This document shows positions 12,501-22,613 of a stretch of 64,000 nt of DNA, piece by piece. This DNA comes from Blastomussa wellsi (Eukaryota; Cnidaria; Anthozoa; Scleractinia; Plerogyridae): assembly GCA_947652115.1 (NCBI GenBank), contig OX393563.1, positions 5,983,116-6,047,115 of the forward strand, in the 5' to 3' direction. The notes under the pieces were generated by a model that worked only from the letters and a program-made list of their open reading frames with translations, did not search any database and was not told the DNA's origin. The first letter of the stretch is position 1, and each line of letters starts with the position of its first letter. The translations under genes and the position numbers were made by a program.

Positions 12501-14200
12501 TACTGCACTGAAATGGAACAAAGATGGTTAAGGCTGGGCAAAATGCATTATGTAACTATGAAATATCACTCTCTGCCCCCAACCAACACAAAGTGCATCT
12601 CGTTGTCTGCTTTCCACAGGCCATAATTATTCAAAGTGGTAATTTGTAGTGAAACAAATTAACCTTCTTCTACCCCTTTGAAGACTCTGTTTCACATGTA
12701 TATTTCATTATTTTGCTCTTCCAGAATCATGACAGAGAAGATAGGCAACAACAGCAGGAGCAGTCTGGCCTCTCCCTTCTCACCACAGAACAGCAGTTAT
12801 ACTTAAACCAGCAAGCTGTTTCTGTTCCGTGTGGGCCACCCACAAATCCTTCCTTGCTTCCAGGTTAGCATTTTCTGGAAATTTGTTCAGGTTCATACAG
12901 TGTACTTTTCTTACTTTTAGTGTATAAGATCCCACTCCCACCGCTTGGAATTTTGGATCAATCATTGTTCCTGGGAAAACCCCCACCTACCCCACCCCTA
13001 TCTCATGTGTTGTGACTTCTGTGGAGAGGGCTGGGGTGGGTGAGGTTTTTCTCAGTTAAACTTTGATTGGTCTGGAATTTCCAATGGAGCCACACATTGT
13101 GAACATTCTACAGTCAGATATTCATGTGGATATTTATTTGCCAGTGGAATGTACTGTAGCAGAAAAATTGAATGAATAGCTGAGTAAGATGAAGAACATG
13201 CTTGCTTCAAGTTTACAGTTCACTAACTGTTGTCTCCTTTATGTTTTAGACTTCCCACTATCAATTGATACATCTTACCAGTACAGCATTACAAGGCAGG
13301 TTTTAAAAAAAAAGATTTCATTTCAGTCCATATTATTTTGGTATCAAAATTTTGATTTAGGAGGCTAGTGCTCATGGAGTTAAAATGGTTTGTTAATGCG
13401 CTGTTTTGAAATTGTTTATAAAAGATGCAAAACTGGACCAGCTGCTAACTAAAAAAATGTAAAGTAAGTAGTGATTGTAAGTAACTACAAGTGTAAGTAG
13501 GTAGTAGTATGTTAGTAAGTATGTAAGTTATTTGCTGTAAGTAATGTAATAAAAAAAAGAAAAAAAACTCATAATGTACATTACTTGCTACAAGAGTGGA
13601 AAATGATTAGCCTACTGAAATTGCAACAACTATTGTATATGACAGTGGTAGATCTAGGGGAGGGGGCCTGGGTCCCCCCTTATTGGCAAATATTATAAGG
13701 CCCAAAGGGCCAGAAAATCCCCCCCCCCCCCCCAGAAAGATGTCTGGATCAGCCACTGTATGATTAAAATAGAACTTTTCCTCGGCTGTCATGAACTGTG
13801 TATTTGACTGATTGGCCTTTTTTTCTTGTGTGTTCTCTTGCAGCTGGTTGAATCAATCAGCTCAGTACACCAATCATATTGGGAGTTTGCAACCCCATCA
13901 AAGTATGTGTGATGAACTTATCAACATTATCATCAGTGTACATGACATTCATTTTCTTTGTTAGCTAGTAGTAATGTATATGTTAATTACTATAATTACC
14001 ATAACAGCGTACACGATCATGGTATATCTATCTTCATTAAAAACTAGATATGGTATATTGTATTTCCTGAGTTTTGATTGGCTTAGAGGCAATGGTATAT
14101 GAGCTCATATACCATTAGTAACCTACAAATAGGGTACGTGTACGCGCAAAAGAATGCATTTTTGCAATGTTTGTACAATATTTTTGGGCGTTTAATAAAA

Positions 14201-14234
<34 letters not shown>

Positions 14235-17200
14235 TTTTATAGCCAACTCGGTGCTACGTGCCTCGTTGGCTCTCTACCATCTCATATCCAACGTGCGCTC
14301 GTGGAATAATTTTTAATCTACGCACGGCCTTGCGTATATAACATGACATGTACAATTGCATTTTAAGCAGATGAATATTTGTGTCTTCGTGAGCCCTGTT
14401 ATTTGTTTGTAATGAAGTGTTTAGGTCAGGTAACTCGCTGTTAATCAACATTTCCTTCATTCAAACAAATTAGAGTTGTCTATGAAAACTCTAAACTCGC
14501 TTTTCAGCTTTGATTTCATTGATCATTTGAATACACCGTCCGCTGTTTTCCGCTGGTTTTTTAGTTTTCTTCATAAAAAAGTCATTTTCATTGTGTGTAT
14601 TGTCAATCTATCAGTGAAATAATTCAACCAAATTCAAAGCTAACCTTTGAACCATGTAGCACTGAAATAGAAAACTAGAAAAATGAAATAGAAAAATGCT
14701 GTCACTAAATCAGCTGAATCAATCCCTTGCGGTAGATTGTTGTTGATGTTTTTAAGCTCTTTGTAAAATTGCCTTTTTTACCGTGTTCATTATCAACCCA
14801 TCAATGAAAGTCGTACAAACAAAGTCTAAGCTATTTTCTCAACTGGCTATAAAACTCTAAACGGATTAGTAAATACCAACGCTTCACATTGCAACCAATA
14901 AAATTTAAGTACACACGAGCCTGTAGGCGAGTGTACATACCAACTGAAGACAAATCAAGTCATGAGTGGGATATTTTTTCCAAGGTATGAGATAATGTAG
15001 GCAATGTGGTGTACTGTAAATAAGTATAAAGTATTGCACATGATGTATTTTAAGATTATGTAATGCATTGCAACAGACATTATGTTGTTTCTAAGTATTG
15101 TATTGTAGATCATGTTAGTAAAATTAATATAAAATAATAAACATTAAAAAAATGTTCGATGAACTTTTCAATATAAAATATACTGGTATTTTATGCTATA
15201 TTCCCCTAATTATATTAATTAAAAATGCATTGTTCATTATTTAGTATTATTCTGCTTAATGTTTAGACATTTCAGGATTACAGGCAAATTCAGCTGCATG
15301 TGCTGACGACCTGGATTTAATGGAAGAAATTAATCAGGAGTTGGAGTTGGAGACATCTGGTGGCTCTGGTGGCAGCCAGCCTGAGGGTTTCATTAAGAGG
15401 TCAGCTGCTAGCTTGTTATAATTATCATGGTGCTACATAGACTTACAATTGTGTACAATTTGCGAGCCAGGGGGCCATGGGAGCCAGAAATCCCTAACCC
15501 CAATGTAAAGGCTAACTGCAAGCTACCACAGCTAACCGTAGGGTAACCAGAGAGTTATTTAGGCTAATGTCATAAGTGATATTATTTTACACTAACCAGA
15601 ATGGCTTGCATGACTCATGAGCCATGTAAGCCAGGTATCCCTAATCTCGATGTAAATGCTAACTGCAAGTTACCTAAGCTAACTGTAGGCTAACCAGGTG
15701 CTATTTAGGTTAACTGGATTGTTATTCTTTAAGCTAACCAATGTGTTATTTAGTACGCTAATCAGAATGGCTTGCACAACTCACTGGCTCACACTTTACT
15801 CTAACCTCAGGCTCTGGTACATGTACCTTTTATTTTTCACTCTCACATGTTGCTAAGGGGCTCTCTTTGTTTTATTTCTACTGCAGAATATTATGCAATG
15901 TTTTCAATCTTAGTGTTTTTGTTTCATTAGGGTACAGATAACAAATGATTATTCCCTGCATGTCATCAATTATGAAAAGAAACCTTATCTCATCAGTGCT
16001 GAAATCTCTGCTCTCTTCTGGGATAGTGACTTGCTGAGATCCATGGTATGCAAGTCTTTCAATGTTAGCCTAGTTGTTTCTACGAGTGAAGCGCTGGCCT
16101 AAGTAGTTGTTACTGGCTATCATGGTGGGCTCCAGACCAGACTGACCACCCCAGGTGCAAGTCCTGGGCAGGTCTACTTATTAGCTTTGGCCTGTTGACA
16201 CAGGCAAGACCTACACTGTACTTTTTATCTAGCTGTTTCTAGGTTCTTTCTTTTTATATGCACTTCATCAATGGATGTGTGTTGTTGTTCAAATTTGATT
16301 TTCCTTTGTTTCTAACTTGTTATTATACATTACCATACCAAAAAAACAAAGGAAAATGAACTTGGTCCACAACATGTTCCTGTTTCTGTAGCCTTCTTTG
16401 CAAAAAAGAAACTCTGCTAAACAAGAAGGCTCAAAACTTAACTGTGTACAGTATGGGTGTTGATTAATACAATTTCATACATAGACGTATGGTCAGACAT
16501 AGAGGAAAAAAATATTTTGTGTTGGAATATGTCATTGATTGTACTTAACAAAATAGTATGAATCATTTCAGCTTCGTCAGAAGAAAAAAACTGTGGCCAA
16601 GGTGGTTGTGTCCTTTTCAGAAAATAAGGAATTGTTTGAAGTTCTTGCCAGGTTAGAGAACAATCTTTTCTATGTTTATATAAATATTAGTTTGATTAAA
16701 GAAGAAATGGACTGATTAGAGATATTGAATGGATTTAAGTGCCTGAATTATTTTGTCTGTAAGTATCTGATTTTTTGTTATTTGTTTCAGATGTGAAGTA
16801 CCTGGGGTAATGGATGGAGATGATCCCAGGAGTTTTGTTACACTTTATGAATTAGAAGGGTTAGTATACAGAATTTATGTTTGTATTGTTAAGATTATGA
16901 TCAACTGGGGATCATCATCATCATCGTTGATATTATTCCTTGTTTGCACCAGTATTCTCTGGGTAGCTAATTATAATGAGTTTCAGCCAAATACCTCAGC
17001 TCAAAAACTCATACTCTATGGATGATACCAGCTGTCTAAAGTACAAGTTTGGATGGGCTTGCACTGAAGCAGCAGCCATGATCATTGCTCTCATTTTGTT
17101 TTGTCTTCTTGGTCCATTGACAGTGGAAAAGGTTGCAATGGAAAATACGTACTAGGTAAAATTAATTTCAGAAGAGAGAAATATAATCTAAACTTAGTTA

Positions 17201-18591
17201 CATTTCAGTTTTCGAAAACATGTTTTTGAAGGCAAAGACAGCCAGTTTTGTTGTTAAGTTCAGTCAAGTGACAGGTTATAAGAAGTCTTGAGAATACATT
17301 ACAACCCTTTAGCAACACTGTTGAAAATGCGGAGTGATTGAGGCATACACGCCATAGGGAAAAGGTGCTGCAATGATTCGTAGCAAAGACAAACATCAGA
17401 CTGTCAAATGGTATGTCATGTAATTGACAGCAAATATATCCCCAATGAAACGTTCTTTTACCTGCTGTGCTGAAAACTAGGGAGAGCACAGCTATGCTGA
17501 TACAAAGGGTAAATGTGTACAGCATGTACAGTACATGATACTTACTATTAATTGTTTTCTTGTTGTTTCAGGCTTCCAGAGATTTTGAGAACCTTTGATC
17601 GTCAGTCTGAAGAATTAATGTCTAAGTTATTGACAGAAATAGATTGTTTCAAGCTGGAAGGAGAAAATTACTGGCTTTCAAAGGTCTGATTTTGTTGTTT
17701 TTCAAGTGAATTTCCTATTGCAAGCAATAACAGTATGTTGATATAATTGGATTCTTTTATTATTTTTACTTGTACTAATTATCTTTAACCTTTGCAGAGG
17801 AATGAACAGCTTGGATCTGAAGCAGGAAGTAGCTCTGAAGATCAATTTTCAGAAACTGAACTGGGTATTGAAGAACTTCAACTTCTTCTACAGGCTATGC
17901 AGTTCAGAAGGTTTGTGATCATGACTCTTAAATGTTGTTTACTTCTGTCCACATATGGCCTAATGGTTAGCGCACTGGACTCTGTATCGGCAGGTCAGAG
18001 TTTGAGCCCCGACCAGGGAACTGTGTTCCAAGGATGTAGCTAAGGGCCGGCTACCGGCTAATTTCACCGGCTGAAAGAGAGCTTATCACTGGCTTAAATT
18101 TCACTAGAAAACAAAGACTCAACGAAATTTTCCAGGTACAATAGTCAGCTACATCCCTGGTGTTCTGTTCTTGGCAAGTCACTTTACCGGTACTCTCGTA
18201 GCCCCTCTCTTCATACAGGTGTATGAATGGGTACCTCTTCACCCAGGTGAATTTAATGGTATCAGTGAATTTAATGCTGGGGGGTAACCCTGCAATGGAC
18301 TAGCATCCCATCCAGGGGAAGTAGAAATTCTCCTAGTCACTTCATGCTAAGGAAACTGTGACAAGTTTGGGCTTGGTCGGCCACTTGGCTCATACACTGA
18401 CTTTATGTACCTGTGCTGGAATAATATATTTTCCCTTCAGGAAACGCATTCTTCAGGGCTTGATGTGTGGCCGCCCTACTGATGCTCCTGGTGGCAGTGT
18501 TGTGGATGAACTGCAAGAGGTGGAAATGAAAATTGAAGGTCTGCGGCAGGAAATTCAACATATAGAATGCAATGAAGGGTTAAGAATGTGA
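3526..18591 (+). CDS. TDRD5: LOTUS and Tudor domain protein, TDRD5-like (3' part, 21 exons)
   Basis: Exons: 3526-3879, 5531-5757, 5901-5957, 6272-6407, 6599-6872, 7514-7580, 8221-8298, 8451-8512, 9425-9494, 9973-10062, 10505-10639, 12725-12863, 13250-13295, 13844-13902, 15276-15399, 15931-16045, 16572-16651, 16791-16859, 17572-17683, 17798-17910, 18441-18591. All phases agree, giving 852 codons plus TGA. Two LOTUS/OST-HTH domains (about residues 32-110 and 180-258) precede a single extended Tudor domain (core about 372-420; DGSWYRG and VFYVDYGN supply the aromatic cage). A conserved C-terminal region follows, ending in a short coiled coil. One Tudor domain fits TDRD5 better than TDRD7, which has three. 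TDRD5 family members act in germ granules and transposon silencing; that role is inferred. The first exon here follows a splice acceptor, so the N-terminus, probably with another LOTUS domain, lies left of the window. Two introns use GC donors (after 6872 and 13295). Confidence 0.87.
3910..3972. repeat. Short interspersed repeat (AACCTCGTTCCCAGGGTC family)
   Basis: This intronic copy begins AACCTCGTTCCCAGGGTCTC and ends with the reverse-oriented AGAGACCCTGG. The same terminal motif forms a full palindrome at 55253-55314. Confidence 0.5.
5005..5513 (+). mobile_element. 5'-truncated non-LTR retrotransposon with (TTG)n(TTA)n tail
   Basis: A decayed frame around 5035-5157 encodes the end of a reverse-transcriptase ORF2 (IIWNSIKELF, then a Lys/Leu-rich stretch and a stop). 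A 3' UTR with AATAAA follows, then TTG and TTA repeats at about 5478-5513. The tail ends 17 bases before exon 5531 of the Tudor gene and may supply part of its polypyrimidine tract. Confidence 0.6.
7100..7341. mobile_element. Terminal-inverted-repeat element with internal 15-bp repeats
   Basis: The ends are inverted copies of roughly CAGACTGAGGCC.. and GGGCCTCCAGACTG. The inside is about five degenerate copies of AATATCCCGTATCCC separated by AT-rich spacers. It has no coding capacity and lies in an intron of the Tudor gene. Confidence 0.5.
7647..7841. mobile_element. Palindromic MITE (about 195 bp)
   Basis: The two arms, about 80 bp each, are imperfect inverted copies starting TAGTGCCACCCAAC and ending GTTGGCCACACTA. 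They share the cores GCCAATCAGA and GTCCTGCCTCCTTG in opposite orientation. Intronic and non-coding. Confidence 0.6.
9010..9246 (-). mobile_element. tRNA-derived SINE, minus strand
   Basis: Read on the minus strand it starts with a box-A-like segment (GTGGCCTAATGGTTAGTGTG), then a degenerate box B (CCAGTTTTGAACC), then a body with CACCCATGTGTATAAATGG and a 3' part about a built-in GGATGGGATG-like motif. The body matches the plus-strand SINE at 17952-18400 and the fragments near 31317 and 51035. Intronic. Confidence 0.6.
10139..10434. repeat. Two adjacent palindromic repeats
   Basis: At 10139-10205 there are several copies of TTCACATGTGAAA-type half-sites. At 10304-10434 two arms of about 60 bp pair around GTGAGCATGCACTCAC, with ends CATTGCGTGGC and GCAGCCACGT. 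Both are non-coding and lie in the intron before exon 10505. Confidence 0.5.
11638..12190 (+). repeat. Diverged tandem duplication, unit about 285 bp
   Basis: Two units, starting near 11638 and 11925, share in the same order GGCCTTAAATACGA, CTTGAAAACG, CAGCACGGGTTCT, GGAAAGGGT, a purine-rich GAAGAGGAGAG-type stretch, and AATCGCTTGCGCCAAC. They have drifted considerably. The large intron 10640-12724 contains nothing else that I recognise. Confidence 0.5.
13643..13758. mobile_element. Short TIR element, CAGTGG-GATCTAG family, copy 1
   Basis: The ends are CAGTGGTAGATCTAG and CTGGATCAGCCACTG, flanking G-runs, C-runs and a core reading AAGGCCCAAAGGGCC. Sister copies are at 47458-47569 and 55670-55807. 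The termini resemble non-autonomous hAT elements; that class is an inference. Confidence 0.55.
14202..14310. mobile_element. Nested palindrome (MITE)
   Basis: The outer arms ATTATTCCACTCGCGCTT and its near-inverse at 14293-14310 enclose GGATATGAGA/TCTCATATCC. An inner hairpin AGCCAACTCGG...CTCGTTGGCT sits at about 14241-14271. Two hairpins share one axis. Intronic. Confidence 0.6.
15475..15790 (+). repeat. Two-unit tandem repeat (about 155 bp) rich in GCTAAC words
   Basis: Two diverged units share ATCCCTAA, GATGTAAA-like and GCTAACTGCAAG, then TAGGGTAACCAG/TAGGCTAACCAG, TATTTAGG and AGAATGGCTTGCA. Non-coding, in the intron before exon 15931. Confidence 0.5.
17952..18400 (+). mobile_element. 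tRNA-derived SINE interrupted by a MITE
   Basis: Box A reads TGGCCTAATGGTTAGCGCAC (17956 on) and box B GAGTTTGAGCCCC (17998-18010). The body holds CTTCATACAGGTGTATGAAT and GGACTAGCATCCCATCCAGG. The 133-bp element 18028-18160 splits it. Located in the last intron of the Tudor gene. Confidence 0.65.
18028..18160. mobile_element. MITE nested in a SINE, with TGTT target duplication
   Basis: The 14-bp ends CCAAGGATGTAGCT and AGCTACATCCCTGG are inverted with one mismatch. They are flanked by TGTT on both sides (18024-18027 and 18161-18164). Removing it rejoins the SINE body. Confidence 0.65.
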
Positions 18592-21500
18592 TTGACACAA
18601 ACATTGGCAAGTTTGGATTGCCTGTAAGTTATGTTAAGTAGTAATTATAATTATCTTACAGAATTGTGCAAAAGCACAAGTTAGCAAATTTTATGCTGGT
18701 AGCAATGGTTTTTTGGGATAAAATAATTAATAATAAATAATTAATAAGATAGAAGCACCAGATAAATTGGGGAGGTGTGGTTGAATGCTGTAATGAGCCC
18801 ATTGCTTTTTAGGGGGGTGAAATAAACAATAATCATGCCCTCCATCCCATCAGCATTTACCCTTTAAGCCCCAATATTTACATACAAATTCTTCTATCTG
18901 ATTTCCATACATTTTCTTATGGCATCAGTTAGGTGAAGTTGTCAAAAGATTAAAGCAATTTCCCTTTGGTGATTATTTTATTTATTCTCATAATCATTTT
19001 CTCTGGATTGAGTATTGATACTGTGAGAAATTTGATTTTGGTCATCAGGGTTACATGCCAGCACCGTATGAGGCCATTTACTGAGTTCAACACATTAGTT
19101 TATTACAATTTTTAGCACAGATGCCTTGGCAGGTGAACATGAGGTATAAGCTTGACTAACAGTTCTCATATAAGCCCTTTTTTATCGTAACTGCAGAAAT
19201 TCTCACATGCTCACTGGCTAATGCTGCATCATGCTTAAGTTACCTGCCACCTGACTCCCTGAGCCAAGGTGCCAAGCACATAATGCTGCTTATCCAATCC
19301 CTATACCATTTGCCACTAAGGAAGATGAAGTCATAAAAAGGAAACAAGTTTTTAATAAAATTGAAAATGTGTTTTAATGTTCATGTTTTGCAGGTGACTA
19401 TGTTCATGCAGCAATCTCTGTGGCAACGGTGTAAATGTTGCCCATTAAGGAAAATCCTCCACAGTATAGTGGACTGACTGGTCATACTGACAACTGATAA
19501 ATGTTATACCTGCTTATGTAAGAGTACATAGTGATTTTCATTGCACTTTACCAAAACCTAGTTTTAACAGAGCAAATCAATGTTTGCCAGAAATATCATT
19601 GTAAATGATCAGCTCATGAAGTGCATTATTAGCATAATTAATGCTAACCACAATAGATCAACAGTTATCTACATTATTTTACGTGATTACATTCTGTAAG
19701 TTGTTGAGAGTTAGTTGAAGATTCTCATCAAATGGTTTTCTCTGAAGGCACCATCTATGATACACCCATCTGGCTAACAGCTTACTAATGATATTTAAAC
19801 AGCATTCATTGGGCTATTAATGAAAATTAAAAGATCCATTTAAGAAACTTAGAGGACAATTTTGGAACTTCATAACCTGTCAAGATTTTGTAAAATAAAC
19901 AAGTATGCAATACAATACATGAAATCACAATTTTATAACATGCAAGGATGGCAAAGTATTTCATCATAAGCAGTCTATTATAAAATTATTTTTACAGTGT
20001 GATTTACACAAAGCTTTATGTTACAGAAGTTGGTGACATAAATTAATTCTCAAAAGCTGATGTCACATTGTCTCCAGTTTGGCAGTAGCTGGCAGACCTA
20101 ATTTAACGAACATTTTATAAGTTTTACTTCCTGTTTTTAATGCTTTTGACTGTTAGAGTTCTGTTATACTGAAGATTCATCACAGTTCTAAGATGAAAAG
20201 CTTATTAAAAGATTTAATTAAAGCAATATATTCCCAACTATAATTCCTTAATTAACTAGTCATTTTTCACACTTTGTAAATATATAATAGCATTGTTTTG
20301 GAGGATTCAGTGCCTATTCAAATCTTCCTGCTGTTGTTTGGAAGTCAAATTTATTAAAGTTTGCATAGTTTATTTTTAAGTTCTAAATATACACTGGACG
20401 TTGTCAACATTGTTTAGTTCTGTTATGAATGTAGATAAATATTATTGTTGGAATTGACTGCCAATAAAAGGGCAAAACATTCTAGTGTCTCATTTATTAC
20501 CAGGACCCCTGTATAGAATGTCAGAGAAACAGCCTTGACTGTTTCAGTTGGTATTCCATTGCATGAAGTCATGTCAACGAGCAAAGCCAGTCATTGAACT
20601 GATCAGGTTTGATGATGTTCAAATAATTTTTACTCATTCCAAACCTTTGCTCGCAGTCTGATCAACCTCAGTTCAAAGAGAGTCTTTTGTTAGAGAAATG
20701 AATAACATTCATCATCTTGTGACCAAAGTCAGCTGGTTGTTTTCTAAAAAAACAGGGAGGACTGAGAACATTGCTACCATGGGCCCTTGTCACCCAACAA
20801 ATGTTGATGGGATGTCTTTTTTTCTGTAATTGAGCCCTGATTTAAAAGAGGTGTTATCAAAACCTTCGTGAAAGTCAATGATAGTTGTTCCTGCTTGACC
20901 ACGTGCACGATAGTTGGTGATAGTTGGCAAAATTCAACTATCATCGACTATCATGCATTTTTAGACCACTGAATCAAATATTTGATGACAATCACAATTT
21001 ATGAACATGACTATTACTTGGCCGTTCCAAATGAAAATGCCCGAGTTGTAATTCTGGCTTTGTTATTTTTTGTTCTCTCACAAATCGCAGTAAAGTCCTC
21101 AAACCAGTTTGAATTCATAGGACTAGTCACAAGGACCAGAATAGTTGACACTATGGGACCTGTTCCCTGCGACTTGTTGCAGGACTAGTCCCCTCGTGTG
21201 TGGTGACCTCAAAGGGCCACTGTCACGCCTGGTTACCAAATGTTTCATGTTCTAATTTCCATATTGTGCCAAATGCCACCAAATACACAAATAAATTTGA
21301 TAAAAAGATGTCACAAAAAGATAAAACAGGTATTTTTGGGAAGTAGTACAGGATTACAAGGATGGAAGTGGATTGCATTTCATCAAAATTGATTTCTGGA
21401 AGGATGAAAAGAAGTCAAAGCTGAAATTTGGAATCTTTTAATAGTTATTTTTTCTTCCTTGTTTACATTTCTTTGCTTTCACCACTGTTAGCATTTTTCT

Positions 21501-21837
21501 TTTTCTATTGTAAGACAATAAAGCATGATTACAGCAAGCTACAGGCCATAATATATAAGGCATGACAGTGTCCCTTTAATACTTATTTCATCCTCAAATT
21601 GGGACAACACCGTCAACACCATTTTTATTAAATTTTTGGAGATCCTAACATCAGCAACAATCCTGCCAAAAGTTGAAAAGATTCATAGTGTACGAATATT
21701 TTTGCCCACTTGCAAGTGACATGTACATCTTTATCAACAACCTTGAAACTTGCAGACTGTTACTGTCCAAGCTGCAGTTCTCATTTCCTGGCTTCTGGAG
21801 GACGAAGTTTCATGATTTGTATGAAAGTCGTCCTTAT
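18592..21837 (+). other. 3' UTR and intergenic DNA after the Tudor gene
   Basis: After the TGA at 18589-18591 the sequence is AT-rich and non-coding. AATAAA-type poly(A) signals occur near 18817, 19894 and 20463; I cannot tell which is used. Near 20878-20960 a few copies of GATAGTTG and its inverse CAACTATC recur. No further gene is recognised. Confidence 0.4.
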
Positions 21838-22613
21838 CTAGACGATGACACATGCTTGAGACTGTACTTCGTTCCTCGGTGCCGGGCCAGGCTGACTTGG
21901 CACATTATCTTGAACTTCAGCAATGTCGATCAGCGGTGCAGAGCCATGCTGACTTGGTACATCATCTCAAACTACAGCAAAGTCGTTCCTCGATGCAGGG
22001 CCAGGCTGACTTGGTACATAATCTCGAACTACAGTAAAGTCATTCCTCGATGCAGAGCCATGCTGACCTGGTACATCATCTCGAACTACAGCAAAGTCGT
22101 TCCTCGATGCAGAGCCATGCTGACGTGGCACATCACCTCGAACTACAGCAAAGTCGTTCCTCGATGCAGAGCCATGCTGACTTGGTACTTCATCTCGAAC
22201 TACAGCAAAGTCGTTCCTCGATGCAGAGCCATGCTGACTTGGTACTTCATCTCGAACTGCAGTAAAGTCGTTCCTTGATGTAGGGCCAGGCTGACTTGGT
22301 ACATCGTCTCGAACTACAGTAAAGTCGTTCCTCGATGCAGAGCCATGCTAACTTCGCACATCATCTCGAACTTCCGCAGTGCCCTTCAAAGCACGCTGAA
22401 TTCATGCCGCACGCTTGCTCCCATATTCATTCTGTTTGTCGGCATGTTGTTCACGGTATGTAACAAGGGCTGTGTCTTCATAGCGCTCTCGGATGTATTC
22501 TTGAACTTCTGAAGAAATTTTCTTTTTTTTTTTGCTGATTAAAATGGCCTCGACCCTGCTGGCAGCAAATGGAAAGATCACAGTCTTTCACCAGCTCAGC
22601 TTTCACATATCCA
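21838..22613 (-). pseudogene. Decayed terminal exon with nine 19-residue repeats
   Basis: On the minus strand an acceptor-like tract (TTCCATTTTATAG) precedes a reading frame from 22613 to a TAG at 21840-21838. It is continuous except for TGA at 22404-22402 and TAG at 22350-22348. The upper part is hydrophilic and codon-like (KISSEVQEYIRERYEDTALV). The lower part is about nine units of consensus RDDVPSQHGSASRNDFAVV. The TAG replaces the CAG present at that place in the other units, so it looks like a point mutation of a once-open frame. Plus-strand frames through the repeat are also open (201 codons from 21673) because the 57-bp unit lacks stops there, but they lack a coding-like flank. I do not recognise the family. 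A still-used gene with an alternative exon end is possible. Confidence 0.42.
21871..22383. repeat. 57-bp minisatellite, nine units
   Basis: Units begin at 21871, 21928, 21985, 22042, 22099, 22156, 22213, 22270 and 22327, each close to GTTCCTCGATGCAGAGCCAT followed by a GCTGACTTGGTAC segment. The period is exactly 57 (19 codons) with no length change, as expected if selection once kept a frame. Confidence 0.85.

Noticed and set aside
13296..13302. GT donor GTTTTA at 13300 for exon 13250
   Set aside because: It breaks the frame two exons later and matches the donor consensus poorly; the GC donor at 13296 keeps the frame.
21871..22383. CRISPR-like array
   Set aside because: The 57-bp units are contiguous with no unique spacers and the genome is eukaryotic; it is a coding-type minisatellite.
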